This document shows, one piece after another, positions 1-8,894 of a stretch of 44,482 nucleotides of DNA. Below the pieces are notes generated by a model. The model did not search any database and was not told the origin of the DNA. It saw only the letters and a list, made by a program, of their open reading frames with translations. Position 1 is the first letter of the stretch. Every line of letters starts with the position of its first letter. Source of the DNA: Gammaproteobacteria bacterium (GTDB taxonomy: Bacteria; Pseudomonadota; Gammaproteobacteria; Chromatiales; Chromatiaceae). Where the stretch lies: contig RZZN01000033.1 of NCBI GenBank assembly GCA_009929855.1, positions 1-44,482 of the forward strand, read 5' to 3'. The position numbers and the translations under genes were made by a program.

Positions 1-2
1 GC

Positions 3-2354
3 ATGGACCCGCTCACCCATCATGCCGAGGTCAACAGCTATCTGGCCCGCTGCCGACTCGATGGCACCTTCGAGATCGTCGAGAGCTTCGGGCGCCTGCC
101 CCCCGAGATCCCCGAGCGCTATCGCTCAGGCTCCGGCTCCGGCGCTGGCGCTGGCCTCGGACCAGGCGCACTCGGGGTCGCCAAGCCAATCCCCGCCCTG
201 TCGTTGCGCGAGTTGCCGAAACCCGGCAGCACCAGCAGCGTGCAGGATCTCTTCCGACGGATTCTCGACAACACCGATGTGGCGGTGATCGCGACCGATG
301 CCGAGGGTGTCATCCTGCAGGCCAATCTGGGCGCCTGCCGGATGTTCGGCTATGCGCCCGATGAATTCCAGGGCCTGAGCGTGCATCTGCTGGTGCCGCC
401 CAATCAGCGTCAACACCATGCCGCGTCCCTGCGTGCGTTCGAGCATGGCGAGGCGCTGGAAATCCCCATGGGTAATCGTGGCGCGGTGTCTGGCTATCGC
501 CGCGATGGCACCCTGTTTCCCGCCGAGGCCTCGATCAGCAAATTTCGCGATGCCGATCAGACGGTGCTGGTCGCCACCCTGCGCGACATCACCGCCAAGC
601 AGCGCGCCGAGCAAGAGCTGATCTGGCGCGCGACCCATGATCCGCTCACCCGGCTGCCCAATCGCGCACTGATCCGCGAGCGACTCGACAATGCACTGCG
701 CCGCTCGAAGCGCACCGGTCAGGCGGTTGCGCTACTGTGCATCGATCTGGATCATTTCAAGCTGATCAACGACAGCTGTGGTCATGGTGCCGGCGATCGC
801 CTGCTGGTGCGGGTGGCCAATGTCCTGCTCGAGCAGGTCCGCGCCGGCGACACGGTCGGGCGGCTCGGCGGCGATGAATTCGTCGTGGTGTGCGAGCAGG
901 TCGAGCGCACCACGGCCATCGAGCATCTGGCCGAGCGCATCAATGACGCGCTGCGCATTCCCATGGACTTCGATGGCCGCGCGCTGACCTGCACGGCCAG
1001 CATTGGGCTGGCGCTCGGCGAGGGTGCGACCAGCAGTGTCGAGGAGATGCTGCGCAATGCCGATATTGCCATGTATGTCAGCAAGGAGCAGGGGCGCGAT
1101 ACCTGGCGCGGCTTCTCCGCCGAGCTCACCGAGCAGGCGCGCCAGCGACTGGATATCGTCAATGGGCTGCGCCAGGCGATCGAGCGCGATGAGCTGCATC
1201 TCATGTTCCAACCGATCGTTGCCACCCACGGCGGGCGGATTCAAGGTGTCGAGACGCTGCTGCGCTGGCAGTCACCGCAAGGGCCGATCTCCCCGGCGGT
1301 CTTCGTCCCCATCGCCGAGCAGTCCGGCGCCATCCTGCCGATCGGGCGCTGGGTGTTCGAGCAGGCGTGCGCGGTCCAGGCCCGGCTCCAGGCGCGCTGC
1401 GGGCGCGATACCCCCTATCTGTCCGTCAATCTCTCCACGGTACAGCTCAATGACGAGCGCATCGTCAGCGAGTTCGCGGACATCATGGCGCGCAGCGGTG
1501 CCGACCCGACCAGGCTGGTGCTGGAGCTGACCGAGACCTCGCTGTTCGCGGACGTCGAGAAGAACTTGCGCATCCTGCGCGCCTTGGCCGATCTGGGACT
1601 GCGGGTGGCGGTCGATGATTTTGGCACTGGCTATTCCTCGCTGCTGCAACTGCTGCGGTTGCCGGTGTCCATCATCAAGATCGATCGCGAGTTCATCGAC
1701 GGCATCGACAAGCAGGTCGACACGCGCTTGATCGTCAGCGCCATCGTCAAGATGGGCAAGGCGCTGAACATGGCTCTGGTGGCCGAGGGGGTCGAGACCG
1801 AGGCGCAGCTCTTCGAGCTGCAAGCACTGCAATGCCATGCGGTGCAAGGGTTCCATCTCTATCGGCCGATGGATGAGGCGGCGCTGCTGCGGGTGTTGGC
1901 GGATGACCCATCCCAGCGCAGCATCCCCGATGCCCAAATCTATTATGTGATCTATGTCAGCCGAGCGCGCGAGGCCATGAGCGAGGAGACACTCAAGGCT
2001 GTACTCGAGACCTCGCGCCGGAACAATCGCGCGATCGGCGTGACCGGGTTCCTGATCTATCAGGACGGATATTTCATGCAGATGCTCGAGGGGCGGCAGG
2101 AACTGGTGGATCCGCTGATGGCGCGGATCGCTCGCGATCCGCGCCATGAGGATCCCTGCGTGATCATCCGCGGTCAGGCCACACGGCGTCTGTTCACCGA
2201 CTGGTCGATGGGCTTTTGGAACATGGACGCGCCGCTCGCCACCGACGTCGACTTCATGAGCTGGCAGAAACGCACCATCTCACTGCTGGAGGCCAGCCAG
2301 GACGCGCGCTTCTGCTTCGCCTTATTCGAGGCGCTGAGTCGGGCCGAGCCTTGA
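3..2354 (+). CDS. PAS-GGDEF-EAL-BLUF cyclic-di-GMP signalling protein, possibly 5'-truncated
   Basis: A multidomain protein expected to make or degrade the second messenger cyclic-di-GMP in response to blue light. In order: a Gly/Ala/Ser-rich linker (about 42-58), a PAS domain (about 80-200), a GGDEF domain with intact GGDEF at 289-293 and an RxxD inhibitory site at 280-283, and an EAL domain whose signature reads ETL (417-419) but which keeps NLS, ELTE, DDFGTGYSS, EGVET and QGF. The C-terminal BLUF domain spans about 646-740. Y651, N675, Q693, W734 and M736 have exactly the spacing of Y21, N45, Q63, W104 and M106 in AppA, so flavin photochemistry is expected. BLUF at the C-terminus is unusual; in BlrP1 it precedes EAL. 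Only two bases lie upstream of the ATG, so the true N-terminus may lie outside the window. Domain calls are firm; whether cyclase or phosphodiesterase activity dominates is unknown. Confidence 0.93.
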   Translation: MDPLTHHAEVNSYLARCRLDGTFEIVESFGRLPPEIPERYRSGSGSGAGAGLGPGALGVAKPIPALSLRELPKPGSTSSVQDLFRRILDNTDVAVIATDAEGVILQANLGACRMFGYAPDEFQGLSVHLLVPPNQRQHHAASLRAFEHGEALEIPMGNRGAVSGYRRDGTLFPAEASISKFRDADQTVLVATLRDITAKQRAEQELIWRATHDPLTRLPNRALIRERLDNALRRSKRTGQAVALLCIDLDHFKLINDSCGHGAGDRLLVRVANVLLEQVRAGDTVGRLGGDEFVVVCEQVERTTAIEHLAERINDALRIPMDFDGRALTCTASIGLALGEGATSSVEEMLRNADIAMYVSKEQGRDTWRGFSAELTEQARQRLDIVNGLRQAIERDELHLMFQPIVATHGGRIQGVETLLRWQSPQGPISPAVFVPIAEQSGAILPIGRWVFEQACAVQARLQARCGRDTPYLSVNLSTVQLNDERIVSEFADIMARSGADPTRLVLELTETSLFADVEKNLRILRALADLGLRVAVDDFGTGYSSLLQLLRLPVSIIKIDREFIDGIDKQVDTRLIVSAIVKMGKALNMALVAEGVETEAQLFELQALQCHAVQGFHLYRPMDEAALLRVLADDPSQRSIPDAQIYYVIYVSRAREAMSEETLKAVLETSRRNNRAIGVTGFLIYQDGYFMQMLEGRQELVDPLMARIARDPRHEDPCVIIRGQATRRLFTDWSMGFWNMDAPLATDVDFMSWQKRTISLLEASQDARFCFALFEALSRAEP

Positions 2355-2408
2355 GCCGCGAGCGTTGCGCCGCGGGCCTCAGGCGCGCGCCTCCAGTCGG
2401 TCCAGCGC

Positions 2409-2606
2409 CTAGGCGCCCCCTGGTTGGGTGCCGGGTCCGCCGACCCCAGTCGTGAGGTCGAAGCCTTGATCGCCAAGCGCACGAATGGCGAGGATGCACT
2501 GGTCGAGCTCAAGCAGAGTTTGGTGGATGGGCATCATTGACGCTGCCGTGACTGGGTCGCCGAGCATGGCGAGCTCGGCGATCCAGGTAGGCTCGAGCAG
2601 AGGCAT
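2409..2606 (-). CDS. Candidate small protein downstream of the DUF2126 gene
   Basis: A 65-residue reading frame starts 7 nt after the stop of the transglutaminase/DUF2126 gene on the same strand. The product begins MPLLEPTWIAELAMLGDP and continues with a leucine-rich, probably helical stretch and a Gly/Pro-rich end. Codon use resembles the neighbouring genes and the position suggests translational coupling, but there is no clear ribosome binding site. I recognise no family. It could be a real small partner of the upstream protein or a chance frame. Confidence 0.4.
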   Translation of the reverse strand: MPLLEPTWIAELAMLGDPVTAASMMPIHQTLLELDQCILAIRALGDQGFDLTTGVGGPGTQPGGA

Positions 2607-2613
2607 CAGCGAC

Positions 2614-5600
2614 TCAGCACCCCGGCCGATAGCGCAGATCCAAGGTATAGGGATGCTCGCCGGCGGGTTCGGCAGGTGGCGGGTCGATCGGTCCTGGGGT
2701 GTGACCCATGGTGCGGAAGCGGCTGATGCGTCGGCTCTCGGCCTCGTAGGCGTTGACCGGGAAGGTCTCGTAGCTGCGTCCGCCGGGATGGGCGACATAG
2801 TAGGTGCAACCGCCGAGACTGCGCTGATTCCAGAGATCGACGATCTCGAAGATCAGCGGGTTGTGCGCGGGGATGGTCGGATGGAGTCCGGATGGCGGGC
2901 TCCAGGCCTTGAAGCGGATGCCGGCGACGAATTCGCCGCGTCGCCCGGTCGGGCGCAGTGGCACGCGTCGGCCATTGCAGGCGAGCACGTGACGCTCGTC
3001 GACCATGCCATTGACCAGCACCTGCATGCGCTCGACCGAGCTGTCGACGAACCGCGCGGTGCCCAGTGCCGTGACCTCCTCGCCCAGGACGTGCCAGGGC
3101 TCGATGGCGGCGCGCAACTCCACGTCGATCCCGTTGTCGGTCACGAGATTGCCGTAATGCGGGAAGCGGAACTCGAAGAATGGCTCGAACCAGGCGGGGT
3201 CGAAGGCGTAGCCGGCCCGCTGCAGATCGCAGAGCACGTCGGCGAAGTCCTGCCGGACGAAATGTGGCAGCAGGAAGCGGTCGTGCAACTCGGTGCCCCA
3301 GCGCACTGGCTTGCGTCGATAGGGCGACTGCCAGAAGCGCGCCACCAGGGTGCGCAGGAGCAGCATCTGCGCCAGGCTCATGCGCGGGTGCGGGGGCATC
3401 TCGAAGGCGCGGAATTCCACCAGCCCTTGCCGTCCGGCGGCACTGTCGGGCGAGTAGAGTTTGTCGATGCAGAACTCGGTGCGGTGGGTGTTGCCGGTCA
3501 CGTCGGTCAGCAGGTTTCTGAGCACCCGGTCGACCACCCAGGGCTGCGGCACCTCGCCCGGCGGCATCTGCTGGAAGGCGATGTCGAGCTCGTAGAGCTG
3601 ATCGTCACGCGCCTCGTCCACGCGCGGGGCCTGGCTGGTGGGACCGATGAACATCCCCGAGAAGAGATAGGAGAGGCTCGGATGGTGTTGCCAGTAGGTG
3701 ATGAGACTCTGCACCAGATCGGGCTTGCGCAGCAAGGGGCTGTCACTCGGCGTCGGGCCGCCGAGTGTGACATGGTTGCCGCCGCCGGTGCCGGTGTGGC
3801 GCCCGTCGAGCATGAACTTCTCGGTGCCGAGCCGGGCGAGACGCGCCTCCTCGTAAAGGATGTGGGTGTCGCTGACCATCTGGTCCCAGCTCTCGGCCGG
3901 ATGGATGTTGACCTCGATGACGCCTGGGTCGGGGGTCACCGCGAGCTTGCGCAGTCGGTGGTCGCGCGGCGGCTCGTAGCCCTCGAAGATGATCGGCATC
4001 TGGAGCTCGGTGGCGGTATCCTCGATGCACATCACCAGATCCAGCCAATGCTCCAGATGGGTCAGGGGCGGCATGAAGCAGTAGAGCCGACCCTCGCGCG
4101 CCTCGATGCAGAGCGCGGTGCGGATCAGGTCGGGGTGCGCATCGTCTCGCAGGGCGACCTGTGGATGGATCGACTGATGTGATTCATCGACCGGGGTCAG
4201 GCGTCCGTAGCGGGCCGCGAGATCGTGCGGATGCTGGCCCTGCTCGCGGATGCTCTGGGGGGCTTGGGCTGGCTCGAGCAGTCGGCTGTAGCGCCGCGCG
4301 ACCTCGTCGTAGGGCGAGCGCAACGGCTCGACCGGCTCGAATGGATTGCGCTCGGGCAGCGGCTCGAGCGCGCTCTCGGGCAGATAGGGCAGGGCATCGA
4401 GCGGCAGTCTGAAACCCATCGGTGAGTCACCCGGAATCAGGAAGAGGGTGCCATCGCGGAAGGTCCAGCGACCGCTCGTCCAGCCGCCCATGGTGCCAAG
4501 GCCCCACCAGCGCAACGGCAGCACATAGCCGGCGATGCGATTCAGTCCCTGTTGGAAGAGGCGGGTGAGACGCTTGCGCTCGATCGGGTCTTTCAGCTTG
4601 TTGTCGAGCGGGTCGACGTTGCTCGGCAGACGCGCCTCCTTCCAGAGATAGTAGAAGACATCCTCATAGGCCTCCGAGGCCGCGAGCGGATCGACCCCGA
4701 GCGTGCGCGCGAGTGTGCGCACGAAGGTCTCGGCCTCGGCCGGGCCATAACCGTAGCTCAGATGCTCCTGTCCGAAGAGTGCGGGATCGCGCCACACCGG
4801 CTCGCCGTCCTTGCGCCAGTAGCAGGCCAGCGCCCAGCGCGGCAACTGTTCTCCCGGATACCATTTGCCCTGGCCGATGTGCAGCAGTCCGCCGGGGGCG
4901 AAGCGTTGCCTCAGCCGACCGAGCAGGTCCTCGGCCAGGCCTTTCTTGGTCGGTCCGAGCGCGGCGATCGTCCATTCGGCCCCATCCATGTCGTCGATCG
5001 AGACGAAGGTCGGCTCCCCGCCCATGGTCAAACGCACGTCGTGCGCGATGAGCTCGGCGTCGACCTGATGGCCGAGCCGCTCGATCGCCTGCCACTGACT
5101 CTCGGTGTAGGGCTTGGTGACACGCGGATCCTCGTGGATGCGCTCGATGTGGTTATGGAAATAGAGCTCGACCTCGCACACGTCGGTCATGCCAGTGATC
5201 GGCGCGGCGCTGCGCGGGGAGGGCGAGCAGGCGAGCGGGATGTGGCCCTCCCCGGCGAAGAGTCCGGAGGTGGGATCGAGCCCGATCCAGCCCGCGCCGG
5301 GGACATAGACCTCGGCCCAGGCGTGCAGGTCGGTGAAGTCTTGCTCGGGGCCGGAGGGACCGTCGAGCGATTTCACATCCGCCGTGAGCTGGATCAGGTA
5401 ACCCGAGACGAAGCGCGCGGCCAAGCCGAGATGGCGCAGGATCTGCACCAGCAGCCAGCCCGTGTCGCGACAGGAGCCGATACGCCGGCTGAGGGTCTCC
5501 TCGCAGGTCTGGACACCCGGCTCCATGCGGATCGTGTAGCCGATGTATTCCTGGAGATCGCGATTGAGGTCGACGAGGAAATAAACGGTCTCGCGGCGGG

Positions 5601-6009
5601 TCCGATCCACCCGTGACAGCCATTTCCGCAACAAGGGGCCATCCTCGGTGACCTCCAGATAGGGCGCGAGCTCCTGACGCAGCTCGGGCGAGTAGCTGAA
5701 TGGATAATGGTAGGCGTCTTCCTCCAGGAAGAAGTCGAATGGGTTGATCGTGACCATCTCAGCGATCAGGTCGACCTCGACCGTGAGTGTTCGGGCCTTC
5801 TCAGGGAACACGAGACGCGCAAGATAGCTGCCGAACGGATCCTGTTGCCAATTGATGAAGTGCTCGGCGGGCGTGATCTTGAGCGAATAGGAGCGGATCG
5901 GGGTGCGGCAATGAGGTGCCGGGCGGAGCCGCACGAGATGCGGAGCGAGCTTGACCGGTCGATCGAAGCGGTATTGGGTCTTGTGATTCAGTGCGACGAG
6001 GATCGACAT
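2614..6009 (-). CDS. Transglutaminase-like / DUF2126 protein
   Basis: An 1131-residue protein beginning with a bacterial transglutaminase N-terminal beta domain (about 1-90). A transglutaminase-like cysteine peptidase core follows, with the triad visible as C180 (GSCRDTGW), H229 (DLHAWAEV) and D245 (LDPTSG). Residues from about 310 to 1110 form the DUF2126 region. No signal peptide is visible, so a cytoplasmic location is likely. Proteins of this architecture occur in clusters with circularly permuted ATP-grasp and alpha-E proteins, which Iyer and colleagues predicted to ligate amino acids or peptides, with the transglutaminase fold acting as a peptidase or acyltransferase. Both partners lie nearby (8895-11329) on the opposite strand, separated by potassium-transport genes. 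The reaction and substrate are unknown. Confidence 0.93.
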   Translation of the reverse strand: MSILVALNHKTQYRFDRPVKLAPHLVRLRPAPHCRTPIRSYSLKITPAEHFINWQQDPFGSYLARLVFPEKARTLTVEVDLIAEMVTINPFDFFLEEDAYHYPFSYSPELRQELAPYLEVTEDGPLLRKWLSRVDRTRRETVYFLVDLNRDLQEYIGYTIRMEPGVQTCEETLSRRIGSCRDTGWLLVQILRHLGLAARFVSGYLIQLTADVKSLDGPSGPEQDFTDLHAWAEVYVPGAGWIGLDPTSGLFAGEGHIPLACSPSPRSAAPITGMTDVCEVELYFHNHIERIHEDPRVTKPYTESQWQAIERLGHQVDAELIAHDVRLTMGGEPTFVSIDDMDGAEWTIAALGPTKKGLAEDLLGRLRQRFAPGGLLHIGQGKWYPGEQLPRWALACYWRKDGEPVWRDPALFGQEHLSYGYGPAEAETFVRTLARTLGVDPLAASEAYEDVFYYLWKEARLPSNVDPLDNKLKDPIERKRLTRLFQQGLNRIAGYVLPLRWWGLGTMGGWTSGRWTFRDGTLFLIPGDSPMGFRLPLDALPYLPESALEPLPERNPFEPVEPLRSPYDEVARRYSRLLEPAQAPQSIREQGQHPHDLAARYGRLTPVDESHQSIHPQVALRDDAHPDLIRTALCIEAREGRLYCFMPPLTHLEHWLDLVMCIEDTATELQMPIIFEGYEPPRDHRLRKLAVTPDPGVIEVNIHPAESWDQMVSDTHILYEEARLARLGTEKFMLDGRHTGTGGGNHVTLGGPTPSDSPLLRKPDLVQSLITYWQHHPSLSYLFSGMFIGPTSQAPRVDEARDDQLYELDIAFQQMPPGEVPQPWVVDRVLRNLLTDVTGNTHRTEFCIDKLYSPDSAAGRQGLVEFRAFEMPPHPRMSLAQMLLLRTLVARFWQSPYRRKPVRWGTELHDRFLLPHFVRQDFADVLCDLQRAGYAFDPAWFEPFFEFRFPHYGNLVTDNGIDVELRAAIEPWHVLGEEVTALGTARFVDSSVERMQVLVNGMVDERHVLACNGRRVPLRPTGRRGEFVAGIRFKAWSPPSGLHPTIPAHNPLIFEIVDLWNQRSLGGCTYYVAHPGGRSYETFPVNAYEAESRRISRFRTMGHTPGPIDPPPAEPAGEHPYTLDLRYRPGC

Positions 6010-6289
6010 CGTGCGGGTTTCCTGTCTGTTTTGGATGTGCTAGGCCGGTCGGTCGCGGTGTCACGGCGCGGCGCCTCCGCGGCGCGGACGCGGGCATCGC
6101 GCGCGGGGACGCGCCTCGTGCGGCAAGGCTCGGTTCGAGAGAATATCCAGCAATAGTTGCGCCAACAATCCAGGATGAGCGGACCTGCCGCTCGCCATCC
6201 GATCCAGCGTGCGTCCGGCTTGCATTGTGCCCAGCATGAGGGACACTGAAGAGAGCCGCCAAAGGAGCCCAGGGTTCGCGGAGGTCAAG
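6010..6289. other. Divergent intergenic region before the trk genes
   Basis: This stretch separates the minus-strand DUF2126 gene from the plus-strand trkH-like gene and must hold promoters for both. It is GC-rich. I see no convincing -35/-10 pair, RNA gene or operator. Confidence 0.5.
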
Positions 6290-6349
6290 ATGCAGAGCAC
6301 GCTCGATCCCGATGTGACGCGCCGCGCGCCGGCGCCGAGCGCTGGCTGA
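6290..6349 (+). CDS. Candidate 19-codon leader ORF ahead of trkH
   Basis: ATG at 6290 follows a strong GGAGG (6280-6284) at 5-nt spacing. The frame encodes MQSTLDPDVTRRAPAPSAG and stops at 6347-6349, three bases before the trkH-like ATG at 6353. That gene has no good ribosome binding site of its own, so the leader could deliver ribosomes to it by termination-reinitiation. Alternatively this could be chance in GC-rich DNA. Confidence 0.35.
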   Translation: MQSTLDPDVTRRAPAPSAG

Positions 6350-6352
6350 GCC

Positions 6353-7786
6353 ATGGGCTTTCATCCCGCCGTCAGACCGCTGTTGCAGCCGGTGCGCGCG
6401 GCCACCCTATTGCACCATCTGGGGCTGCTCGCGCTGATCCTCGCGGCGCTCATCACGGTGCCCCTGGTCTTCGCCGCGCTGGCCGGGGACTGGTTGCTCG
6501 CGCAACGTCTGCTGCTCGGCGCGTTGCTGCCGGCGCTGGGATTGGGTCTGGGCGCGTGGATTCGCCCCCACGCGCGTGCGCTGCAAGCAAACGAGGCGCT
6601 GGTGATCACCGCGCTGACCTTCGTCCTGGCCGCCGCACTCTTGACCTGGCCACTGATGGCGGAGGATCTGAGCCTGGTGGATGCCTGGTTCGAGTCGGTG
6701 TCCGGGGTCACCACCACTGGCTTGAGCCTGGTGGCGCGGCCCGAGTCGAAGAGCGCGACCTTCCTCTTCACCCGCGCCTGGATCCAGTGGATCGGTGGCT
6801 TGGGGATCGTCGTGCTGTCGCTCGCCCTGGCCCTCGGGCGGACCGAGGACTTGCGCCGTCTGGCCGATGCCGCGGCGGACGAGGACAGCCTGGCCCATGG
6901 CACGCGGATCCATGCGCGGCGGGTCTTCGTCGTCTATGTGCTCTTGACCATCGGTGGATTCCTACTGGTCCTCGCGACGGGTCTGGCGCCCTTCGCGGCC
7001 GTCATCCATACCCTGGCGGCGGTCTCGACCGGCGGTTTCGCGGCCGTCTCGGACAGTCTGGCCGGGTTCTCTCGCCCCACCCAGCTGGCGCTCCTGACGG
7101 TCTGTCTGGCAGGCGCGCTGCCCCTGTTCATCTATCATCAGGCCTGGCGGCAAGGGCCGCGGCGCCTCTGGTCAGACCCGGAGGCGCGCGCACTCTTCGT
7201 CGCGCTGCTCCTGGTGGCCCTCTTGCTCTGGTGGCTGGGCGGGCTGTCGCCCTGGGACGCGCTCATCCAGGCGGTCTCGGCTCAGACCACCACGGGGTTT
7301 GCCACGCTCGATCTGGCCGCGGCGACGCCGGCCGCGAAGGGGGTCTTGATCATTGCGATGGCGGTTGGCGGCGGGGTCGGATCGACCGCCGGGGGGATCA
7401 AACTGTTGCGTCTCTTGATCCTGATTCGCATGATCCAGCTCCTGGTGCTGCGCGCCCAGCTGCCGCGTCATGCCGTGGTCCAGCCGGCGCTCGGTGGACG
7501 TGTGTTGGACGGGGCCCAGATCGAGCATGCGCTGGTGCTGATCCTGCTCTACGTCGTCCTGGTCATCGGCGCCTGGCTGGCCTTTCTGGTCGCCGGCCAT
7601 CCGGCGCTCGACGCGCTCTTCGAGGTGGTCTCGGCGGCGTCGACGGTCGGGCTCTCGACCGGCATCACCGGGCCCGAGCTGGAGCCTGGGCTCAAGCTCG
7701 TCTTGACGCTGGTCATGTTGGCTGGGCGTTTGGAGATCATCGCCTTGCTGGTGGTACTCTTCCCAGGCACCTGGCGCAAGCCTTGA
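6353..7786 (+). CDS. TrkH/KtrB-type potassium uptake channel subunit
   Basis: A 477-residue polytopic inner-membrane protein with about ten or more hydrophobic helices. It belongs to the TrkH/TrkG/KtrB superfamily, which imports K+ through four covalently linked pore motifs. All four filter-loop regions are visible: SGVTTTGLS, VSTGGFA, QTTTGFAT and STVGLSTG, each with the expected filter glycine. A charged cytoplasmic loop around 160-190 (GRTEDLRRLADAAADEDS) resembles the regulatory loop of TrkH. The next gene encodes a TrkA-like cytoplasmic gating subunit, as expected for this transporter. The ATG at 6353 lacks a clear ribosome binding site; coupling to a short leader ORF is possible. TrkH versus KtrB specificity cannot be settled here, so no symbol is given. 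Confidence 0.92.
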   Translation: MGFHPAVRPLLQPVRAATLLHHLGLLALILAALITVPLVFAALAGDWLLAQRLLLGALLPALGLGLGAWIRPHARALQANEALVITALTFVLAAALLTWPLMAEDLSLVDAWFESVSGVTTTGLSLVARPESKSATFLFTRAWIQWIGGLGIVVLSLALALGRTEDLRRLADAAADEDSLAHGTRIHARRVFVVYVLLTIGGFLLVLATGLAPFAAVIHTLAAVSTGGFAAVSDSLAGFSRPTQLALLTVCLAGALPLFIYHQAWRQGPRRLWSDPEARALFVALLLVALLLWWLGGLSPWDALIQAVSAQTTTGFATLDLAAATPAAKGVLIIAMAVGGGVGSTAGGIKLLRLLILIRMIQLLVLRAQLPRHAVVQPALGGRVLDGAQIEHALVLILLYVVLVIGAWLAFLVAGHPALDALFEVVSAASTVGLSTGITGPELEPGLKLVLTLVMLAGRLEIIALLVVLFPGTWRKP

Positions 7787-7891
7787 TCTGAATCCGCGCC
7801 GCCCGTGCCGGGGGGCGCTCGCGCGGACTTTGGCGCGCGGTCCGCCGTGCTCGAATGACCCTTGAACAAGCCTGCGAGCGGAGGTCGAGCG

Positions 7892-8536
7892 ATGCGTTTC
7901 GTCTTCATCGGGAGCGCCACACTGGCCATCCTCACCAGTCGGATGTTGGTCGAGCGGGGCAACGAGGTCGTCATCATCGAGCGTGACGCGGCGACCATCG
8001 AGCGACTGCGCGACGAGCTCGATGTGGGCTTCATCCAAGGCGATGGGACACGCCCGGCGATCCTGCGCGAGGCCGACCCCGAAGCGACCGATCTGCTCTT
8101 CTGTCTGACCCGTGACGATCAGTCCAACATCATCGCCAGTCTGGTCGCGCGCTCGCTGGGCTATCGGCGGGTGATCACCAAGATCGAGGATCCAGACCTG
8201 GAGCATATCTGCGCCGAGCTTGGTTTGGCCGATTCGCTGGTGCCGATCCACATGCTCGGACGCTATCTGGCGGACATGGCCGAGGGTCAGGACATCATCG
8301 CCGTCTCAGACATGCTGCGAGGCGACACCCGGCTCTTTGCCTTCCGAGTCGCGCCCGCCGATGCCGTGCCGCTGCAAGAGCTGGCGATTCCGGATACGGC
8401 CTGGGTGCTCTGTGTCTACCGTCATGGCGAGGAGCTGCTGTTCGCCGATCCGCGGCTGCCCTTGGAGGTCGACGACGAGGTCTTCCTACTGACCCGACTG
8501 CGCGGATTGAAGGCCCTCAGGCAGCGCTTCGGCTGA
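7892..8536 (+). CDS. TrkA/KtrA-like RCK regulatory subunit
   Basis: A 214-residue cytoplasmic protein with an N-terminal TrkA-N (RCK) Rossmann domain (1-130) and a C-terminal TrkA-C-like domain (145-214). Such subunits bind NAD(H) or ATP and gate the partner K+ channel, encoded just upstream. The start is the ATG at 7892, preceded by GGAGG (7880-7884) at 7-nt spacing; an in-frame TTG at 7862 is less likely. The acidic residue at the end of strand 2 is kept (E30 in EVVIIERD). The glycine-rich loop is not: canonical GxGxxG is G7-S-A9-T-L-A12, with only the first glycine left. Nucleotide binding may therefore be altered or lost. The family is clear; the ligand is uncertain. Confidence 0.9.
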   Translation: MRFVFIGSATLAILTSRMLVERGNEVVIIERDAATIERLRDELDVGFIQGDGTRPAILREADPEATDLLFCLTRDDQSNIIASLVARSLGYRRVITKIEDPDLEHICAELGLADSLVPIHMLGRYLADMAEGQDIIAVSDMLRGDTRLFAFRVAPADAVPLQELAIPDTAWVLCVYRHGEELLFADPRLPLEVDDEVFLLTRLRGLKALRQRFG

Positions 8537-8894
8537 GTCCCTCGCCCCTTGATTGTGCACTGCTTCGAGCTCGGGCCGATCCGGTGCGTTGGGCTGCGCC
8601 GCATTGGTGCATGGGGTGAGGTGTGTGCGACCGACCCGGTGCTTCAGACTGGCCGGGCCGCGGGTGTGATGCCGGGCTCGCCCGGAGGAGCGGATCGGCA
8701 GGTCCACCCCGACGCTGCCGCCCCCTTGTGCGCATCGATCGAGTGACGCGGTCCTGTTCCTGCCTCGCCTGGGCGAGTCGCGCCCGGCATGCGCCGCCCC
8801 GGTTTGGCGGGTCGATCCAGGCAACGCCCGAGCATTGGCGCGTTTCTTGAAGCGGTTCACGGCACATGAGGGTCTGTCGTGAGGGATCTTAGAG
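8537..8894. other. Intergenic region with no identified feature
   Basis: These 358 bases lie between the trk pair and the ATP-grasp gene. Frames within it are short and look like chance products of high GC. It probably carries a terminator for the trk genes and a promoter for the ATP-grasp/alpha-E operon, but I cannot point to either. Confidence 0.45.

Noticed and set aside
2485-4182. Long plus-strand open frame (565 codons) opposite the DUF2126 gene
   Set aside because: The opposite strand encodes clear DUF2126 sequence; this frame has no recognisable domain and is a by-product of high GC.
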